Notes under the pieces: generated by a model | Database searches by the model: none | Told to the model about the DNA's origin: nothing | What the model saw: the letters and a program-made list of their open reading frames with translations, nothing else | Translations under genes and position numbers: made by a program | Shown: one piece after another, positions 47,439-57,304 of the stretch | Layout: each line of letters opens with the position of its first letter | Numbering within the stretch: position 1 is the stretch's first letter | DNA from: Roseiarcus sp963709185 | Lineage (GTDB): Bacteria; Pseudomonadota; Alphaproteobacteria; Rhizobiales; Beijerinckiaceae | Length of the DNA stretch: 64,000 bases | Assembly (NCBI GenBank): GCA_963709185.1 | Contig: CAVPVQ010000028.1 | Coordinates: 558,001 to 622,000 of the forward strand | Reading direction: 5' to 3'

Positions 47439-47633
47439 AGCGCCGACGCGCGCTATCATTCGCGGCGCGGGTGTTTCACCCATAAGAACGCGCCGAGGAT
47501 GGCCCTCTACGCCCCATCCAGGACGCGCGCCTTGCGCGTTCATACGGATGGAAGAACCGCCCCTATGCGAACAAGTCCCGATAACAAGGGGGACTCCGCG
47601 TGGCCGCGCAATTCAATCAGTCCACGTCATCCT

Positions 47634-48485
47634 TCAGCGTGGCCTCAAATAGACGAACGTTTGGTACGGATCGGCAAGCGTGGCCCCAATCCGCCACAGC
47701 TCCCAGTCGGGGTAGTTCGTCTCGATGAATTCCTTGGACATGGAGGTCTCGCCATACGCCGGATTCGCCGCGGTTGCATCGGCCGGCAAAAAGGAAAACC
47801 CGGCGGCGGCGTGCTCGGCCTTTTGCTTGGAATAGTCGATCTTTTTCCGATCAGCGAGATAATCCCACATCTCGACCGGGCGCACAGTGATGATCGCCAA
47901 CCCGTCGTCAGCGATGCGTCGTCTCATAGCGGCCAAAACGGCGTCCGACACCGATCTGGAGAGGTGGGTGAAGATCGAGAATGCGTAGATAAGATCAAAG
48001 CGGACGCCGGGAAACGGCAGCGCGGAGGGCGTCACGTCGGATTTCGCGAGGCTCACGCCCAAATTCGCGGCTCGGGCATGCTCCAGAGAAACGTCCCAGG
48101 CGTCGCAGCCGAACAATTTCTCGGCGGGCGTAAAGTACAACATTAGCCTGAGAAGGCGCCCCCACCCGCAACCGAAATCGAGGACGTTGCTTTTCGCGAT
48201 GTCCTTGCCTGTCAGCTCCGCGTAAGACGCCACCATCGTATTGACGAACGACAAGCTCTGCCGGAGCAGAGTGATCCCGCTGCTCCCTGTCCACTGCTTT
48301 TGAACATCGTCGGGCGTCTTTCTCGGAAGCAGCTCAGAAAGGTGGGGAAAATCCGCAGACGGCAATTCGAGCAAGAGCTCGCCGAACGCGTCGACGGATG
48401 TCCGTCTCATCGCAGACAAGATCGCTTCCTTGGGAAGCCCGCTCAGATCGACAGTCTTCAGAAATTCCTTCATTGAATGCTGCAT
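47634..48485 (-). CDS. Class I SAM-dependent methyltransferase
   Basis: A 283-residue protein. The SAM-binding motif I is NVLDFGCGWGRLLRLML, followed by an acidic loop LFGCDAWDVSLEHA, SLAKSDVTPSALPF and FDLIYAFSIFTHLSR (motif IV region), as in methyltransf_25-type enzymes. An N-terminal helical region of about 90 residues precedes the catalytic fold. The start ATG at 48485 is followed by a second at 48473. Target molecule unknown. No operon partner; GC content appears a little lower than its surroundings, which may hint at acquisition. Confidence 0.8.
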   Translation of the reverse strand: MQHSMKEFLKTVDLSGLPKEAILSAMRRTSVDAFGELLLELPSADFPHLSELLPRKTPDDVQKQWTGSSGITLLRQSLSFVNTMVASYAELTGKDIAKSNVLDFGCGWGRLLRLMLYFTPAEKLFGCDAWDVSLEHARAANLGVSLAKSDVTPSALPFPGVRFDLIYAFSIFTHLSRSVSDAVLAAMRRRIADDGLAIITVRPVEMWDYLADRKKIDYSKQKAEHAAAGFSFLPADATAANPAYGETSMSKEFIETNYPDWELWRIGATLADPYQTFVYLRPR

Positions 48486-48706
48486 TTGGCGCCTGACTTT
48501 GAATTGCTCGACGGGATCGCATCATGAACGAGATGTCGTTAATCGATGATTTCGTCGATTCATTCAATTTGCGACTTGAAGTCGAATATCATGCGTCCCG
48601 GCTTGCCACGACGTGACGCGCATCGCGCGAATTCGACTGCGTCGAGACGATCGAACGAGACAATGCGTCTCATCTCCTTATAGCTCTCCGTCGCCGGCGC
48701 CTCGAT

Positions 48707-49352
48707 CTAGCCAGCCGTCGCCGCCTTCTTCCGCTCGGCGACCAGCGCATCGTCGATGGCTCTGGCGCGCACGGCGGCCGGTCGCGCGCTGAGCCGCGCC
48801 CAGGTACCGTTCGAACGCTGGGCGTTTGTCGATGGCGCCAAACATCATCCCCCAGCCGATCTGCGACCCGAAATAGACGTCGGCGGCGGTGAAATCGTCG
48901 CCCGCCACGTAGTCGCGTTCGGAGACCACGCGCTCCGCCGTGTTCAACACATCGGCGAGGCTGCCGTAGCCCGCCGTCGAGCCGCGCCCCTCGGGCACCA
49001 CGAAGCCCAGCGCCTTGTTGGTCGCCGCCGCTTCAATCGGGCCGGCGGCGAAGAACAGCCAGCGGTAGTAGGGCGCGCGACGGCGATCGCCGGGAGGCGG
49101 GGCCAGACCGGCGTCCGGAAACGCGTCAGCGAGATAGGCGCAGATCGCCGCGGCTTCAGTGACCACTGTGTCGCCGTGGCGAATCGCCGGCACTTTGCCC
49201 ATCGGATTGATGCCGAGATAGTCGGGCGCCTTCATCGTCGTTCCGAAATCGAGCAACTCGGTGCGATAGGGCTGGCCGGTCTCCTCGAGCATCCAACGGG
49301 CGATCCGGCCACGCGACATCGGGTTGGTGTAGAGCACAAGTTCATCGGCCAT
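48707..49352 (-). CDS. Glutathione S-transferase family protein, C-terminus frameshifted
   Basis: The N-terminal thioredoxin-like domain is clear: LVLYTNPMSRGRIARWMLEETGQPY, MGKVPAIRHGDTVVTEAAAICAYLAD (cis-Pro and Glu/Ala of the glutathione site). The helical C-terminal domain has YYRWLFFAAGPIEAA and VAGDDFTAADVYFGSQIGWGMMF. After AFERYLG the frame reads Arg-rich nonsense, but another frame gives RLSARPAAVRARAIDDALVAE and a stop at 48707. One extra base near 48795 explains it; repaired length about 214 aa. Detoxification enzyme; substrate unknown. Confidence 0.85.
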
Positions 49353-49407
49353 CGGATCCTCCGTTCCGTTGAAGAAGGATTATCGCGCAACCGCGATCGA
49401 CGGTCAC

Positions 49408-49434
49408 CCTCGAAGTTGTGACCTCGAAGTTGTG
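49408..49434. repeat. Tandem 14-nt repeat upstream of the GST gene
   Basis: CCTCGAAGTTGTG occurs at 49408-49420 and again at 49422-49434 (period 14), with a degenerate start of a third copy (GCCTCGACG) after it. It lies 56-82 nt upstream of the GST start and may be a regulator-binding array or a small slippage product. Confidence 0.5.
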
Positions 49435-49586
49435 GCCTCGACGATACGGGCCGTGTCGGCGTCGCCGATCATATCGACGGACCGCCTATGACGAATGAGA
49501 CCGCCGCGAATCGCCGACGGCGGCCGGCGAGCGCAGAGGCAGGGCGATCGGCGGACCGACCTATGCCGCGGCGAATTCAGGCCGGC

Positions 49587-51174
49587 TCAGGCGACGCGGC
49601 CGGTCTTGCCTTTTTCCTGCGAGAGCTTGATCGCCTGCTTGGCGTCAAGAAAGAAGTCGGTCGCATCCTTCGGCATCGGATGTCCGAAGAAATAGCCCTG
49701 GCCGAAGTTGCAGCCCTGATCGGACAGCCAATTGAGGTTGGTGTCGGTTTCAATCCCTTCGGCGGTTGTCTGAAGGCTCAGGCTCGTGCCGAGTTGAATG
49801 ATCGCGTCGACCAGTTTGGCCCGCTCGCTGCCCTGCTTCAGCGTCGTGACGTAGCTCTTGTCGATTTTCAGTTTGTTGAATTTCAGTTCGCTGACATGGT
49901 ACAGGCTTGAATAGCCCGTGCCGAAGTCGTCCAGCGCGATCGTGACGCCAAGGTTCTGCAGGGATGTGAGGATCGAGCGGGCCGCGTCGAGATCGTTGAT
50001 GAGAGCCGAACTCGGTGATCTCGGCCTCGAGACGGCTTGGCGCGAACCCGGTCTCGGTCAGAATTGCCAGAGTTCGCGCCGGCAACAAGTGATCCTTGAG
50101 TTGGCGCGCCGAGATATTGATCGCGAGCTGCAGGTGCGGCGGCCAGCTTTGCGCGTCGAGGCAGGCTTGCCGCAGGAGGCTGTAGAAAAGATCCGAGATC
50201 AATCCGGTTTCCTCGGCGGTCGGGATGAAGTCGCCGGGCGCGATCACCCCCCGGGTCGGATGATTCCAGCGCGCGAGAACCTCGAAGCCCGCCAGCTCCT
50301 GATGAGGCAGGGAGACGATCGGCTGATAGTAGGGGGCGATCTCGCCGTTGGAGATCGCCCGTCGCAGGTCGGATTCGAGCTGCGCCCGGGCCTGCAGCGC
50401 CAGATCCATCGCCGCGTGGAAGAAACGAAATGTTCCGCGTCCTTCCCGTTTGCCCAGATACATCGCGACATCCGCGCCATGCAGCAGCGTGTCCGGTTGC
50501 TGGTTGTCTGGCGTGGCGAGGGCGATGCCGATCGTCGAGTCGACCTCGACCTGGCCGTGATTCCAGGGAATCGGTCGGCGCACTGTGGCGATCATCCGCT
50601 GCGCCAGGTCGCCGAGGGCCTCCTGATCGAGCCCGACCGGCAGCAGGGCGACGAATTCATCGCCGCCAAGGCGGGCGACCGTGCCGCCCGGCGGAACGAC
50701 CTCGCGCAACCGATCGGCGACGGCGCAGAGGACGGCGTTGCCGGCCGCGTGGCCATGGACGTCGTTGATCGGTTTGAACCGATCCAGGTCAATCAGCATG
50801 ACCGCGAAGGAATCTTCGGGCCGGCGCGCCGCCAGGGCCGCCCGAAGCGTCTCCTGAAAGAGCCGCCGATTGGCCAGGCCGGTCAGCGAGTCATGTCGCG
50901 ATGTGGACTCCGCGAGGGCCTCGGCCGCGATTCGCGCAACGATCGCCCGGCGCAGCAAGATGGATTTGCGGATTGTCGCGGCGAAGGCCCCGATCCCCAT
51001 GCAACTGCTGAGCATCAGGAGGTCGATGAGATTGTGGGCGATTGCGTAGCGCCATATCGTCTCGAAGACTCCGAATCGCGCCCCGACGATCCAGACGCAA
51101 GTTCCCATCACCATGAGAGCCAACAGCTCAAAGAGCTCGCTCTGGCCCCATGTCTCGGTCGTTACGTTGCGCAT
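49587..51174 (-). CDS. GGDEF-EAL protein (diguanylate cyclase/phosphodiesterase), EAL part frameshifted
   Basis: An inner-membrane c-di-GMP protein. From ATG 51174, two membrane segments (ELFELLALMVMGTCVWIVG and LIDLLMLSSCMGIGAFA) precede a GGDEF domain with DRFKPINDVHGHAAGN and an active-site ARLGGDEF, intact. The EAL domain begins YYQPIVSL and continues EVLARWNHPTRG, but after LEAEITE the frame is lost; the next frame supplies ALINDLDAARSILTSL, ALDDFGTGYSSLYH and a natural C-terminus ending GKTGRVA at 49587. One extra base near 50010 accounts for this. The EAL glutamate appears as EVL instead of EAL (GFEVLARW), typical of many active or degenerate members. Repaired length about 528 aa. Confidence 0.85.
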
Positions 51175-51427
51175 CGACTGAAGTTCCGCTTCACACGATC
51201 TGAACCTCAGACCAGAATTTTGCGGAACGATTAAATATTGCAAAGATCGCCCAATAATCGCGAGCGTGAAAGTATTCAATATGAATGGATCGTTAATGTC
51301 GGCGCTTAAGTATTTTGACGAGGCGGAGATATGTTGTCATGCAGGCGCCTGACTGGCCGGGCCCCGAATTTGCCTCCCGGCGGTGTTCGACCCGAACCGG
51401 CCCGCATCCTCAACGTTAAGGACGCGC

Positions 51428-52486
51428 TCAGCTCTGTTCGACGAATTGCAGCCCCGCGCACAAAGCGGCGGCATGCCGCAGCGCCGCGGCGGCGACGACC
51501 ACCATCTGCGGGAGCACCAGCCATTCCAGCGTCCAGGCCGCGCCCGAACGCTCATTCTCATGCACGAGCGCCTGATGATGCGCGCCGAGCAGGGCGGCGT
51601 TGAAGCGCGCGAGCGCGACGAGCGCCTCGGCGCGCACCGGGTTTGATTTGTGGGGCATCGCCGACGAGCCGCCGCCGTCGGCGAGTTTGACCTCGCCGAT
51701 CTCGTTTTGCGCCATAATCGCAACATCGGCGCCGATCTTGCCGAGCGAGCCGGCGACCAACGACGCCCACGCCGCCAACTCGGCGAGGGCGTCGCGCTCC
51801 ACCTGCCAACACGGTCCCGCGCCCAGCCGCAACAGGCGCGCAAGCTCGACGACGATCGCCGCGCCCTTGTCCTCCAGGTCGCCGCGCACCCCGACCGGGC
51901 CGCCGAACTGGACGACGAGCAGGCGCGGCCGCAATTCGTCGAGGCGTTCGATATGCCGCTCCAGCGGTTCCCGCCAGCCGCGCAGCTTGTTGGCGGCGTG
52001 AATGGGCAACGCGCGCTGCATCCGCGTGCGCCCCATCAGTCTCACCGACCCCTGCGTCGTCTCCAGCGCGCGCAGCGATCCGATCAACGCGCGCAGTCGC
52101 GCCTCGAAAAGGCCCAGCACCGGCTTCAACCGCAGGACCAGGCTGGTGTCGACGACGTCCTGGCTGGTGGCGCCGCGATGAACATGCGCATCATGCGGAG
52201 CGCCGACTTCGGCGCGCAGCAACCTGATCAGCGCCGGCGCGACCACGCCGTCGCGGGCCGCGCCGGCGGCGAGGCTCGCGACATCAGGCGAAAATTGGTC
52301 GCAGACCGCCGCGATGCGCGCCGCCGCCGCGGTCGGAATAAGGCCGGCCGACCCTTGCGCTCTTGCAAGGGCGCTCTCGAAATCGAGCATCGTCCTGACG
52401 TCGGCCTCGACGGAGAAATAGCCCGCGACTTCGTCGTCGCCAAGCAGCGCGGAAAGAATCGGGCTATCGAGGGCCGAAACTGTCAT
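51428..52486 (-). CDS. pcaB: 3-carboxy-cis,cis-muconate cycloisomerase
   Basis: A 352-residue member of the fumarase/aspartase superfamily that lactonises 3-carboxymuconate in protocatechuate degradation. Signature GGSSAMPHKSNPVRAE is complete; other conserved parts are AHVHRGATSQDVVDT, GRTRMQRALPIHAANKL and AIMAQNEIGEVKLADG. Length is at the short end for PcaB. ATG 52486 lies 10 nt after the pcaC stop, so the transcribed order is pcaD-pcaC-pcaB. Dioxygenase genes (pcaHG) are not here. Confidence 0.93.
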   Translation of the reverse strand: MTVSALDSPILSALLGDDEVAGYFSVEADVRTMLDFESALARAQGSAGLIPTAAAARIAAVCDQFSPDVASLAAGAARDGVVAPALIRLLRAEVGAPHDAHVHRGATSQDVVDTSLVLRLKPVLGLFEARLRALIGSLRALETTQGSVRLMGRTRMQRALPIHAANKLRGWREPLERHIERLDELRPRLLVVQFGGPVGVRGDLEDKGAAIVVELARLLRLGAGPCWQVERDALAELAAWASLVAGSLGKIGADVAIMAQNEIGEVKLADGGGSSAMPHKSNPVRAEALVALARFNAALLGAHHQALVHENERSGAAWTLEWLVLPQMVVVAAAALRHAAALCAGLQFVEQS

Positions 52487-52496
52487 GGGACGGACG

Positions 52497-52898
52497 CTAT
52501 TCCCCGGTTTCGCCGGCCATTTCCGCGTAGGTCTTCTTGACGATCTTGAACGCGCGATTGGCTGCCGGGACGCCGGCGTAGACCGCGACATGCAGCAGGG
52601 CCTCCCTGATGTCCTCGGGCGTCGCGCCGGTGTTGAGGGTCGCGCGGGTGTGCATCGCCACTTCCTCGTCATGGCCCAGCGCGGCGAGCAGCGCCAGCGT
52701 GACGATCGAGCGTTCGCGACGCGTCAGATTGGGCCGCGACCACACCGAGCCCCACGCGCCCTCGGTGATGAACGTCTGGAACGGCTCGTCGAAAGAGGTC
52801 ATCGCGGTGCTGGCGCGGTCGACATGCGCGTCGCCGAGCACGGAACGGCGCGTCGCCATACCTGCTTCGAAGCGCGGACCTTTTTCAGCGTCGCTCAC
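52497..52898 (-). CDS. pcaC: 4-carboxymuconolactone decarboxylase
   Basis: A 133-residue protein of the CMD family: RRSVLGDAHVDRA, FITEGAWGSVWSR, LTRRERSIVTLALLAALGHDEEVAMHTRA and TPEDIREALLHVAVYAGVPAAN. It decarboxylates gamma-carboxymuconolactone to 3-oxoadipate enol-lactone. Starts with GTG inside the pcaD stop codon (4-nt overlap), which ties its translation to pcaD, the next enzyme in the pathway. Confidence 0.93.
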   Translation of the reverse strand: MSDAEKGPRFEAGMATRRSVLGDAHVDRASTAMTSFDEPFQTFITEGAWGSVWSRPNLTRRERSIVTLALLAALGHDEEVAMHTRATLNTGATPEDIREALLHVAVYAGVPAANRAFKIVKKTYAEMAGETGE

Positions 52899-53686
52899 GG
52901 CCAGACGTCCTTCAAATGCGCCTCGATAAGACCGCGCAGGACCGCGGGCTTCTCGATGCACGGGAGATGAGCCGCTCCGGCGACAATCTCGAGCTTCGCG
53001 GCGGGAATCAGTTCGGTGAGCTGGCGCGCCAGCGCGACGGGCGTCGAAGGGTCCTGATCGCCAACGATGCAAAGCGTAGGCGCGCGAATTCTCCTCGCGC
53101 CCGAAGTCAGGTCGGCGTCGCGCAGCGCGCCGCAAGCGGCGAGATAGCCGGCCGGCGGCGTGCGCGTCAGCATCGCGCGCCAGCCTGCTACCGCGTCGGC
53201 GCAATTGTCATGGTAGTCTCGGGTGAACCACGGCCGCATCACGCCATCGGCGATGGCCTCGAGCCCGCCTGTGATGACCGCGTCGATCCGAGCCGTCCAG
53301 GACTCCCTCGTTCCGATGCGATGGCCGGTGTCGCAGAGAACCAGCGAGCGCACGAGATCGGGGCGCAGGCGATAGAGCTCCTGCGCGATCATCCCGCCGA
53401 TCGACAGGCCGATGATCGTCGCCTTGCCGACGTCGCGGCTGTCGAGCAGCGCGGCGAGGTCGGTCGCGAAATCGGCGATGGCGGCGGGGCCCGTCCGAAG
53501 CTCGGAGAGTCCGTGCCCGCGCTTGTCGTGACGGATGACCCGCATGGTCTCGGCGAGCGGCCCGGCGACTTCATCCCAAATGCGGAAATCCGTGCCCAGC
53601 GAATTGCCGAACACGATCGTCCAGCCGCCGCGCGGACCCTCGTCGGCAAAATGAATCACGCCTCCATTCGCCCCCACAAAACGCAT
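52895..53686 (-). CDS. pcaD: 3-oxoadipate enol-lactonase
   Basis: A 263-residue alpha/beta hydrolase. Oxyanion region IVFGNSLGTDFRIWD, nucleophile elbow GLSIGGMIAQELY, acid in GDQDPSTP and catalytic His in GAAHLPCIEKP. It hydrolyses 3-oxoadipate enol-lactone to 3-oxoadipate in the cytosol. First gene of the pcaDCB unit; the ATG at 53686 gives the standard N-terminus. No pcaQ-type LysR regulator is adjacent. Confidence 0.92.
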   Translation of the reverse strand: MRFVGANGGVIHFADEGPRGGWTIVFGNSLGTDFRIWDEVAGPLAETMRVIRHDKRGHGLSELRTGPAAIADFATDLAALLDSRDVGKATIIGLSIGGMIAQELYRLRPDLVRSLVLCDTGHRIGTRESWTARIDAVITGGLEAIADGVMRPWFTRDYHDNCADAVAGWRAMLTRTPPAGYLAACGALRDADLTSGARRIRAPTLCIVGDQDPSTPVALARQLTELIPAAKLEIVAGAAHLPCIEKPAVLRGLIEAHLKDVWP

Positions 53687-53821
53687 CGCCGCTCCTCGCG
53701 TCGGAAGCCCCTGACGGGGCGCCGAGCGCGCTGACTCATGGCAAATCGGGGGCGGCAGATCAATATCGAAGCGGTGGGCCCTGGTCCGGCCGGGATCGGC
53801 GCGCCGAGCGGCCTGATCCCG

Positions 53822-54991
53822 TCAATTTTGCCCGACGCGCAATTTGTAGAATATGTGATGGCCGATCTGGTCCACGCGCTGAAGGGTCCTGGCCCAATAC
53901 GGCGTCACATAGTTGGCGTGATAGCTGACCGCCTCGCCGATCAATGGATTGTAAACCGCGCCGCTCGCGACGTCGCTGGCGATGCGCACCGCGACCGCCC
54001 ACGGACCCGGCTCCTCGATGCGCAACGAGCGCCCCTCGCAGGCGAACGAGAACTGGCAGGCGAATGGCCGGTTGCGGTCCTGGTAGACCACGCCGCAGAC
54101 GTTGGTCGGGAAGATGCCGCTGCGCACGCGATTGAGCACGACCTGAGCGACCGCCGCCTGGCCGGCCTCCGGCTCGCTCCGCGCCTCGAAATAGATCGCT
54201 TCGGCGAGGCAGCGCTGCTGACGCACCGAATCCTTGGGATCGATGAGCGCGGCGTAGTTGGGGGGATCGCCGACGGCGCCTTTGGGCGCCAGCGTCGTCT
54301 CAGAGGCGCCTTTGGCGGCGACAACGACCAGCGCGCCGTCGTTTGGCGTCGGAGTGGACGAGTTCAGCGCGACGTCAAGCGGCACGCCCGGCGTCGCGCC
54401 GTCGCCGAAGCTCTTTTCGCCGTCGGTCGAAACCGCGGTCGGGCCTTGCGATTCCGCGTCGCCCGCCGATCGATCGTTGGCCGGCGTCGGTGGCCAGGGA
54501 TTGAGGGAAAAGTCGAGGGCCGAATCGCCGTCCGACCGCGGCGATTCGGCGGCGCGGGCGGCGCCGGGAGCGCCGCGGCGCTTGAGGCGCGCGTCGAAGC
54601 CGGGACGCAACCCGATGAACGGATCGCCCTTGCCTGAACGATCGATCGCCGGGAAGGCGATTTTGGCTTGCTTGAGATCGGCTCGCGGCTCGATTTCGTC
54701 GTCGCCCGCGGCAAGATCGTCAGGAGAGCCAAGGGTCAGCCGGGCTTCGATCTCGAGACTTTCGGCGCTGGCGCGGGCGAAAAGATCGCCCGACGAGTGA
54801 AAGGGCGACGACAACAGAGCCTGGCGCATCGGCGAAGCGAGCCCGGTTGCAGCGGCTTGCGACGCGATGCTGAATCCCAGGGACGGATCCTGGCCGGCCT
54901 CCGCGGTCACCGAAACGACCAGCGCGAGCGCAAGGACCCACGGGGCCACCGCCGTACATGCCCAGCCTAACCGCGAGCGACCCATACACAA
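53822..54991 (-). CDS. SleB-like cell wall hydrolase
   Basis: A 389-residue exported protein. A basic N-terminus and hydrophobic stretch (APWVLALALVVSVTAEAG) serve as signal peptide or anchor, followed by about 200 residues of low-complexity Pro/Ala/Asp linker. The C-terminal 130 residues are the Hydrolase_2/SleB catalytic domain: QQRCLAEAIYFEARSEPEAGQ with the catalytic Glu, AQVVLNRVRSGIFP, CGVVYQDRN, CQFSFACEG and AVSYHANYVTPYWAR. In non-spore-forming alphaproteobacteria such proteins remodel peptidoglycan in growth or division. Second ATG at 54985 possible. Confidence 0.88.
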   Translation of the reverse strand: MCMGRSRLGWACTAVAPWVLALALVVSVTAEAGQDPSLGFSIASQAAATGLASPMRQALLSSPFHSSGDLFARASAESLEIEARLTLGSPDDLAAGDDEIEPRADLKQAKIAFPAIDRSGKGDPFIGLRPGFDARLKRRGAPGAARAAESPRSDGDSALDFSLNPWPPTPANDRSAGDAESQGPTAVSTDGEKSFGDGATPGVPLDVALNSSTPTPNDGALVVVAAKGASETTLAPKGAVGDPPNYAALIDPKDSVRQQRCLAEAIYFEARSEPEAGQAAVAQVVLNRVRSGIFPTNVCGVVYQDRNRPFACQFSFACEGRSLRIEEPGPWAVAVRIASDVASGAVYNPLIGEAVSYHANYVTPYWARTLQRVDQIGHHIFYKLRVGQN

Positions 54992-55180
54992 CCCACGCGA
55001 AGTTTCACCGCCAACACGAAATCGCAGTCAGGCCACCAGGCCGCTGCCCTCGGCCAAGCGCGCCAGGATCAATTCGAGCGGTTTAATTTATCGGGGTTTA
55101 ACGTTGCGGCCGGGTTACCGGCGGTGCGGGCGATGCGTCCCGGAATGGTCCAAACCGGTTCCGGACGGCCGGCGCGGCGC

Positions 55181-55744
55181 TCAGAAGCTGGGCGGCGTGC
55201 AGGCCGACACCAGCACCAGTTCGGCATCGCCGATATTCCGGAAGGAATGAGGCTTGCGGCTGTCGAACGAATAAGCGTCGCCCGCCTCGAGTTGGTAGCG
55301 CCGGCCGTCGACCTCCAGCCCAAGCCTGCCCTTGATTACGACGCCGGCCTCTTCGCCCTGATGCGACAACATTTTCGTTCCCGATTGCGCGCCCGGCCGG
55401 TATCGCTCGTGGATCATTTGCAGCGCGTGGCCTTGCAGGTTCGCGCCGACCTGCCGATAGGAGAGCGCGCCGCCGGCGATTTCAGTGAGCTCATCGGCTC
55501 GAAACACCACTTTTTCCTTCTCGTCTTCGGATGAGGAGAAGAAATCGGCGACGCCGGCGCCAAGCGCCGACAGCACTTGCTTCAGCGCCGAGACTGACGG
55601 GTTGACGCGATTGGCCTCGATCATCGAGATGGTGGCGTTGGAGACGCCCGCCCGACGGGCGAGTTCGCGTTGCGACAGGCCGAGCCGAAGTCGCCATTGA
55701 CGCAGGCGCGGGCCAATATCAAGATCATTGTCGCGCGTGTTCAT
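55181..55744 (-). CDS. XRE-cupin transcriptional regulator (PuuR-like)
   Basis: A 187-residue regulator: helix-turn-helix (LRQWRLRLGLSQRELARRAG then SNATISMIEANRVNPSVSAL) and a C-terminal cupin effector domain (KMLSHQGEEAGVVIKGRLGLEVDG, YSFDSRKPHSFRN). Relatives such as PuuR control polyamine and amino-acid catabolism. It is divergent from the omega-aminotransferase gene; the 117-nt region between them holds an AT-rich stretch (TTAAGTATTTAGAAC near 55748) that could contain its operator. Likely controls the aminotransferase and perhaps the ABC importer that follows. Confidence 0.88.
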   Translation of the reverse strand: MNTRDNDLDIGPRLRQWRLRLGLSQRELARRAGVSNATISMIEANRVNPSVSALKQVLSALGAGVADFFSSSEDEKEKVVFRADELTEIAGGALSYRQVGANLQGHALQMIHERYRPGAQSGTKMLSHQGEEAGVVIKGRLGLEVDGRRYQLEAGDAYSFDSRKPHSFRNIGDAELVLVSACTPPSF

Positions 55745-55861
55745 GTGTTAAGTATTTAGAACGAAGTGAACAGGCTTTCAATTGGACAAATGCCGCCGCC
55801 GCTGTCACCGTTCAGAAAAGCGATCATTCCCGCGAGATTGCCGTCAAGATTGGAGACGATC

Positions 55862-57199
55862 ATGTCCACCGCCGCAGCGCGCGTCGAAGTTCCCAACGAT
55901 CTCGAAGCCTTCTGGCTGCCCTTCACCCCCAATCGCGCGTTCAAGAAAGCGCCGCGGCTGATCTCGCGATCGAAGGACATGCACTATTATACGCCGGAAG
56001 GTCGCGAGATTATCGACGCCACCGCGGCGCTGTGGTGCTGCAACGCCGGCCACAACCGCCCGCCGATCGTCGAGGCCATTCAACGCCAAGCGGCGGAACT
56101 GGACTTCTCGCCGACCTTCCAGTTCGCCCACCCGCTGGTGTTCGCGCTCGCCGCGCGTCTGACCGCGATGGCGCCGGGCGATCTTGATCACGCGTTTTTC
56201 ACTAATTCCGGCTCCGAGGCCTGCGACACCGCGCTGAAGATCGCGATCGCCTATCACAACGTGCGTGGGCAAGGTTCCCGCCAGCGTCTGATCGGGCGTG
56301 AGCGTGGCTATCATGGCGTCGGCTTTGGCGGCATTTCCGTCGGCGGCATGCCCAACAACCGCAAATTCTTCGGCGCGCTGTTGACCGGCGTCGACCATCT
56401 GCCCGCCACCTACAGCCGCGAACATCAGGCCTTCACCAAGGGTGAGCCCGAATGGGGCGGCCATCTCGCCGACGATCTTGAGCGGATCGTCGCCCTGCAC
56501 GACGCCTCGACCATCGCCTGCGTGATCGTCGAGCCGATGGCGGGCTCGACGGGTGTCCTGCCGCCTCCCAAAGGTTATCTGCAGAAGCTGCGCGCGATTT
56601 GCGACAAATATGGCATCCTGCTCATTTTCGACGAAGTGATCACCGGATTCGGGCGCCTCGGCGCGGCCTTCGCCGCCGAACGCTATGGGGTCGTTCCCGA
56701 CATGATCACTTTCGCCAAAGGCGTCACCTCGGGAACGGTGCCGATGGGCGGGGTGCTTGTGCGCAAGCACATTTACGATGCGTTCATGAAAGGGCCCGAG
56801 CACGCGATCGAGCTGTTCCACGGCTACACCTATTCGGGGCATCCGCTGGCCTGCGCGGCCGCGCTGGCCTCGCTCGACGTCTATCGCGACGAGAAATTGT
56901 TCGAGCGCGCCAAGACGCTAGAGCCCAAGTGGTGCGACGCGCTGATGAGCCTGAAGGGTCTGCCCAACGTGCTGGACATCCGTTGCGTCGGCCTGACGGG
57001 AGCGATCGACCTGGCCTCTTCGAGCGGCGGCGGGGGCGCCCGCGGCTACGCGGCGGTCGAGCATTCGTTCCATGAAGCGGCAATCATGATCCGCATTTCC
57101 GGCGACACCATCGAATTGACGCCGCCGTTGATCGTCAGCGAGGATCAGATCGGCGAGATCGTCGACAAGGTCGGGCGAACGATCAAGGCGGTCGCGTAG
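55862..57199 (+). CDS. Omega-amino acid--pyruvate aminotransferase (class III)
   Basis: A 445-residue PLP enzyme closely resembling beta-alanine/omega-amino acid:pyruvate transaminases. Conserved: EAFWLPFTPNRAFKKAPR, ALWCCNAGHN, FFTNSGSEACDTALKIA, RGYHGVGFGG, IFDEVITGFGRLG, the PLP lysine in TFAKGVTSGTVPMGGV and YSGHPLACAAALA. It transfers the amino group of omega-amino acids or polyamine-derived amines to pyruvate. The ATG at 55862 suits homologues; the frame is open 32 codons upstream. PuuR-like regulator next door supports an amine catabolism role. Confidence 0.9.
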   Translation: MSTAAARVEVPNDLEAFWLPFTPNRAFKKAPRLISRSKDMHYYTPEGREIIDATAALWCCNAGHNRPPIVEAIQRQAAELDFSPTFQFAHPLVFALAARLTAMAPGDLDHAFFTNSGSEACDTALKIAIAYHNVRGQGSRQRLIGRERGYHGVGFGGISVGGMPNNRKFFGALLTGVDHLPATYSREHQAFTKGEPEWGGHLADDLERIVALHDASTIACVIVEPMAGSTGVLPPPKGYLQKLRAICDKYGILLIFDEVITGFGRLGAAFAAERYGVVPDMITFAKGVTSGTVPMGGVLVRKHIYDAFMKGPEHAIELFHGYTYSGHPLACAAALASLDVYRDEKLFERAKTLEPKWCDALMSLKGLPNVLDIRCVGLTGAIDLASSSGGGGARGYAAVEHSFHEAAIMIRISGDTIELTPPLIVSEDQIGEIVDKVGRTIKAVA

Positions 57200-57304
57200 A
57201 CGAGACTTGTTGCGGACGCTTTCGGGAAGGCACAGAATTCACATTCTCCGCTCGCCTGGCGCGTGATCGCGGGGAAGGTCCGCACAAAGATCGGCGCGCG
57301 AACG

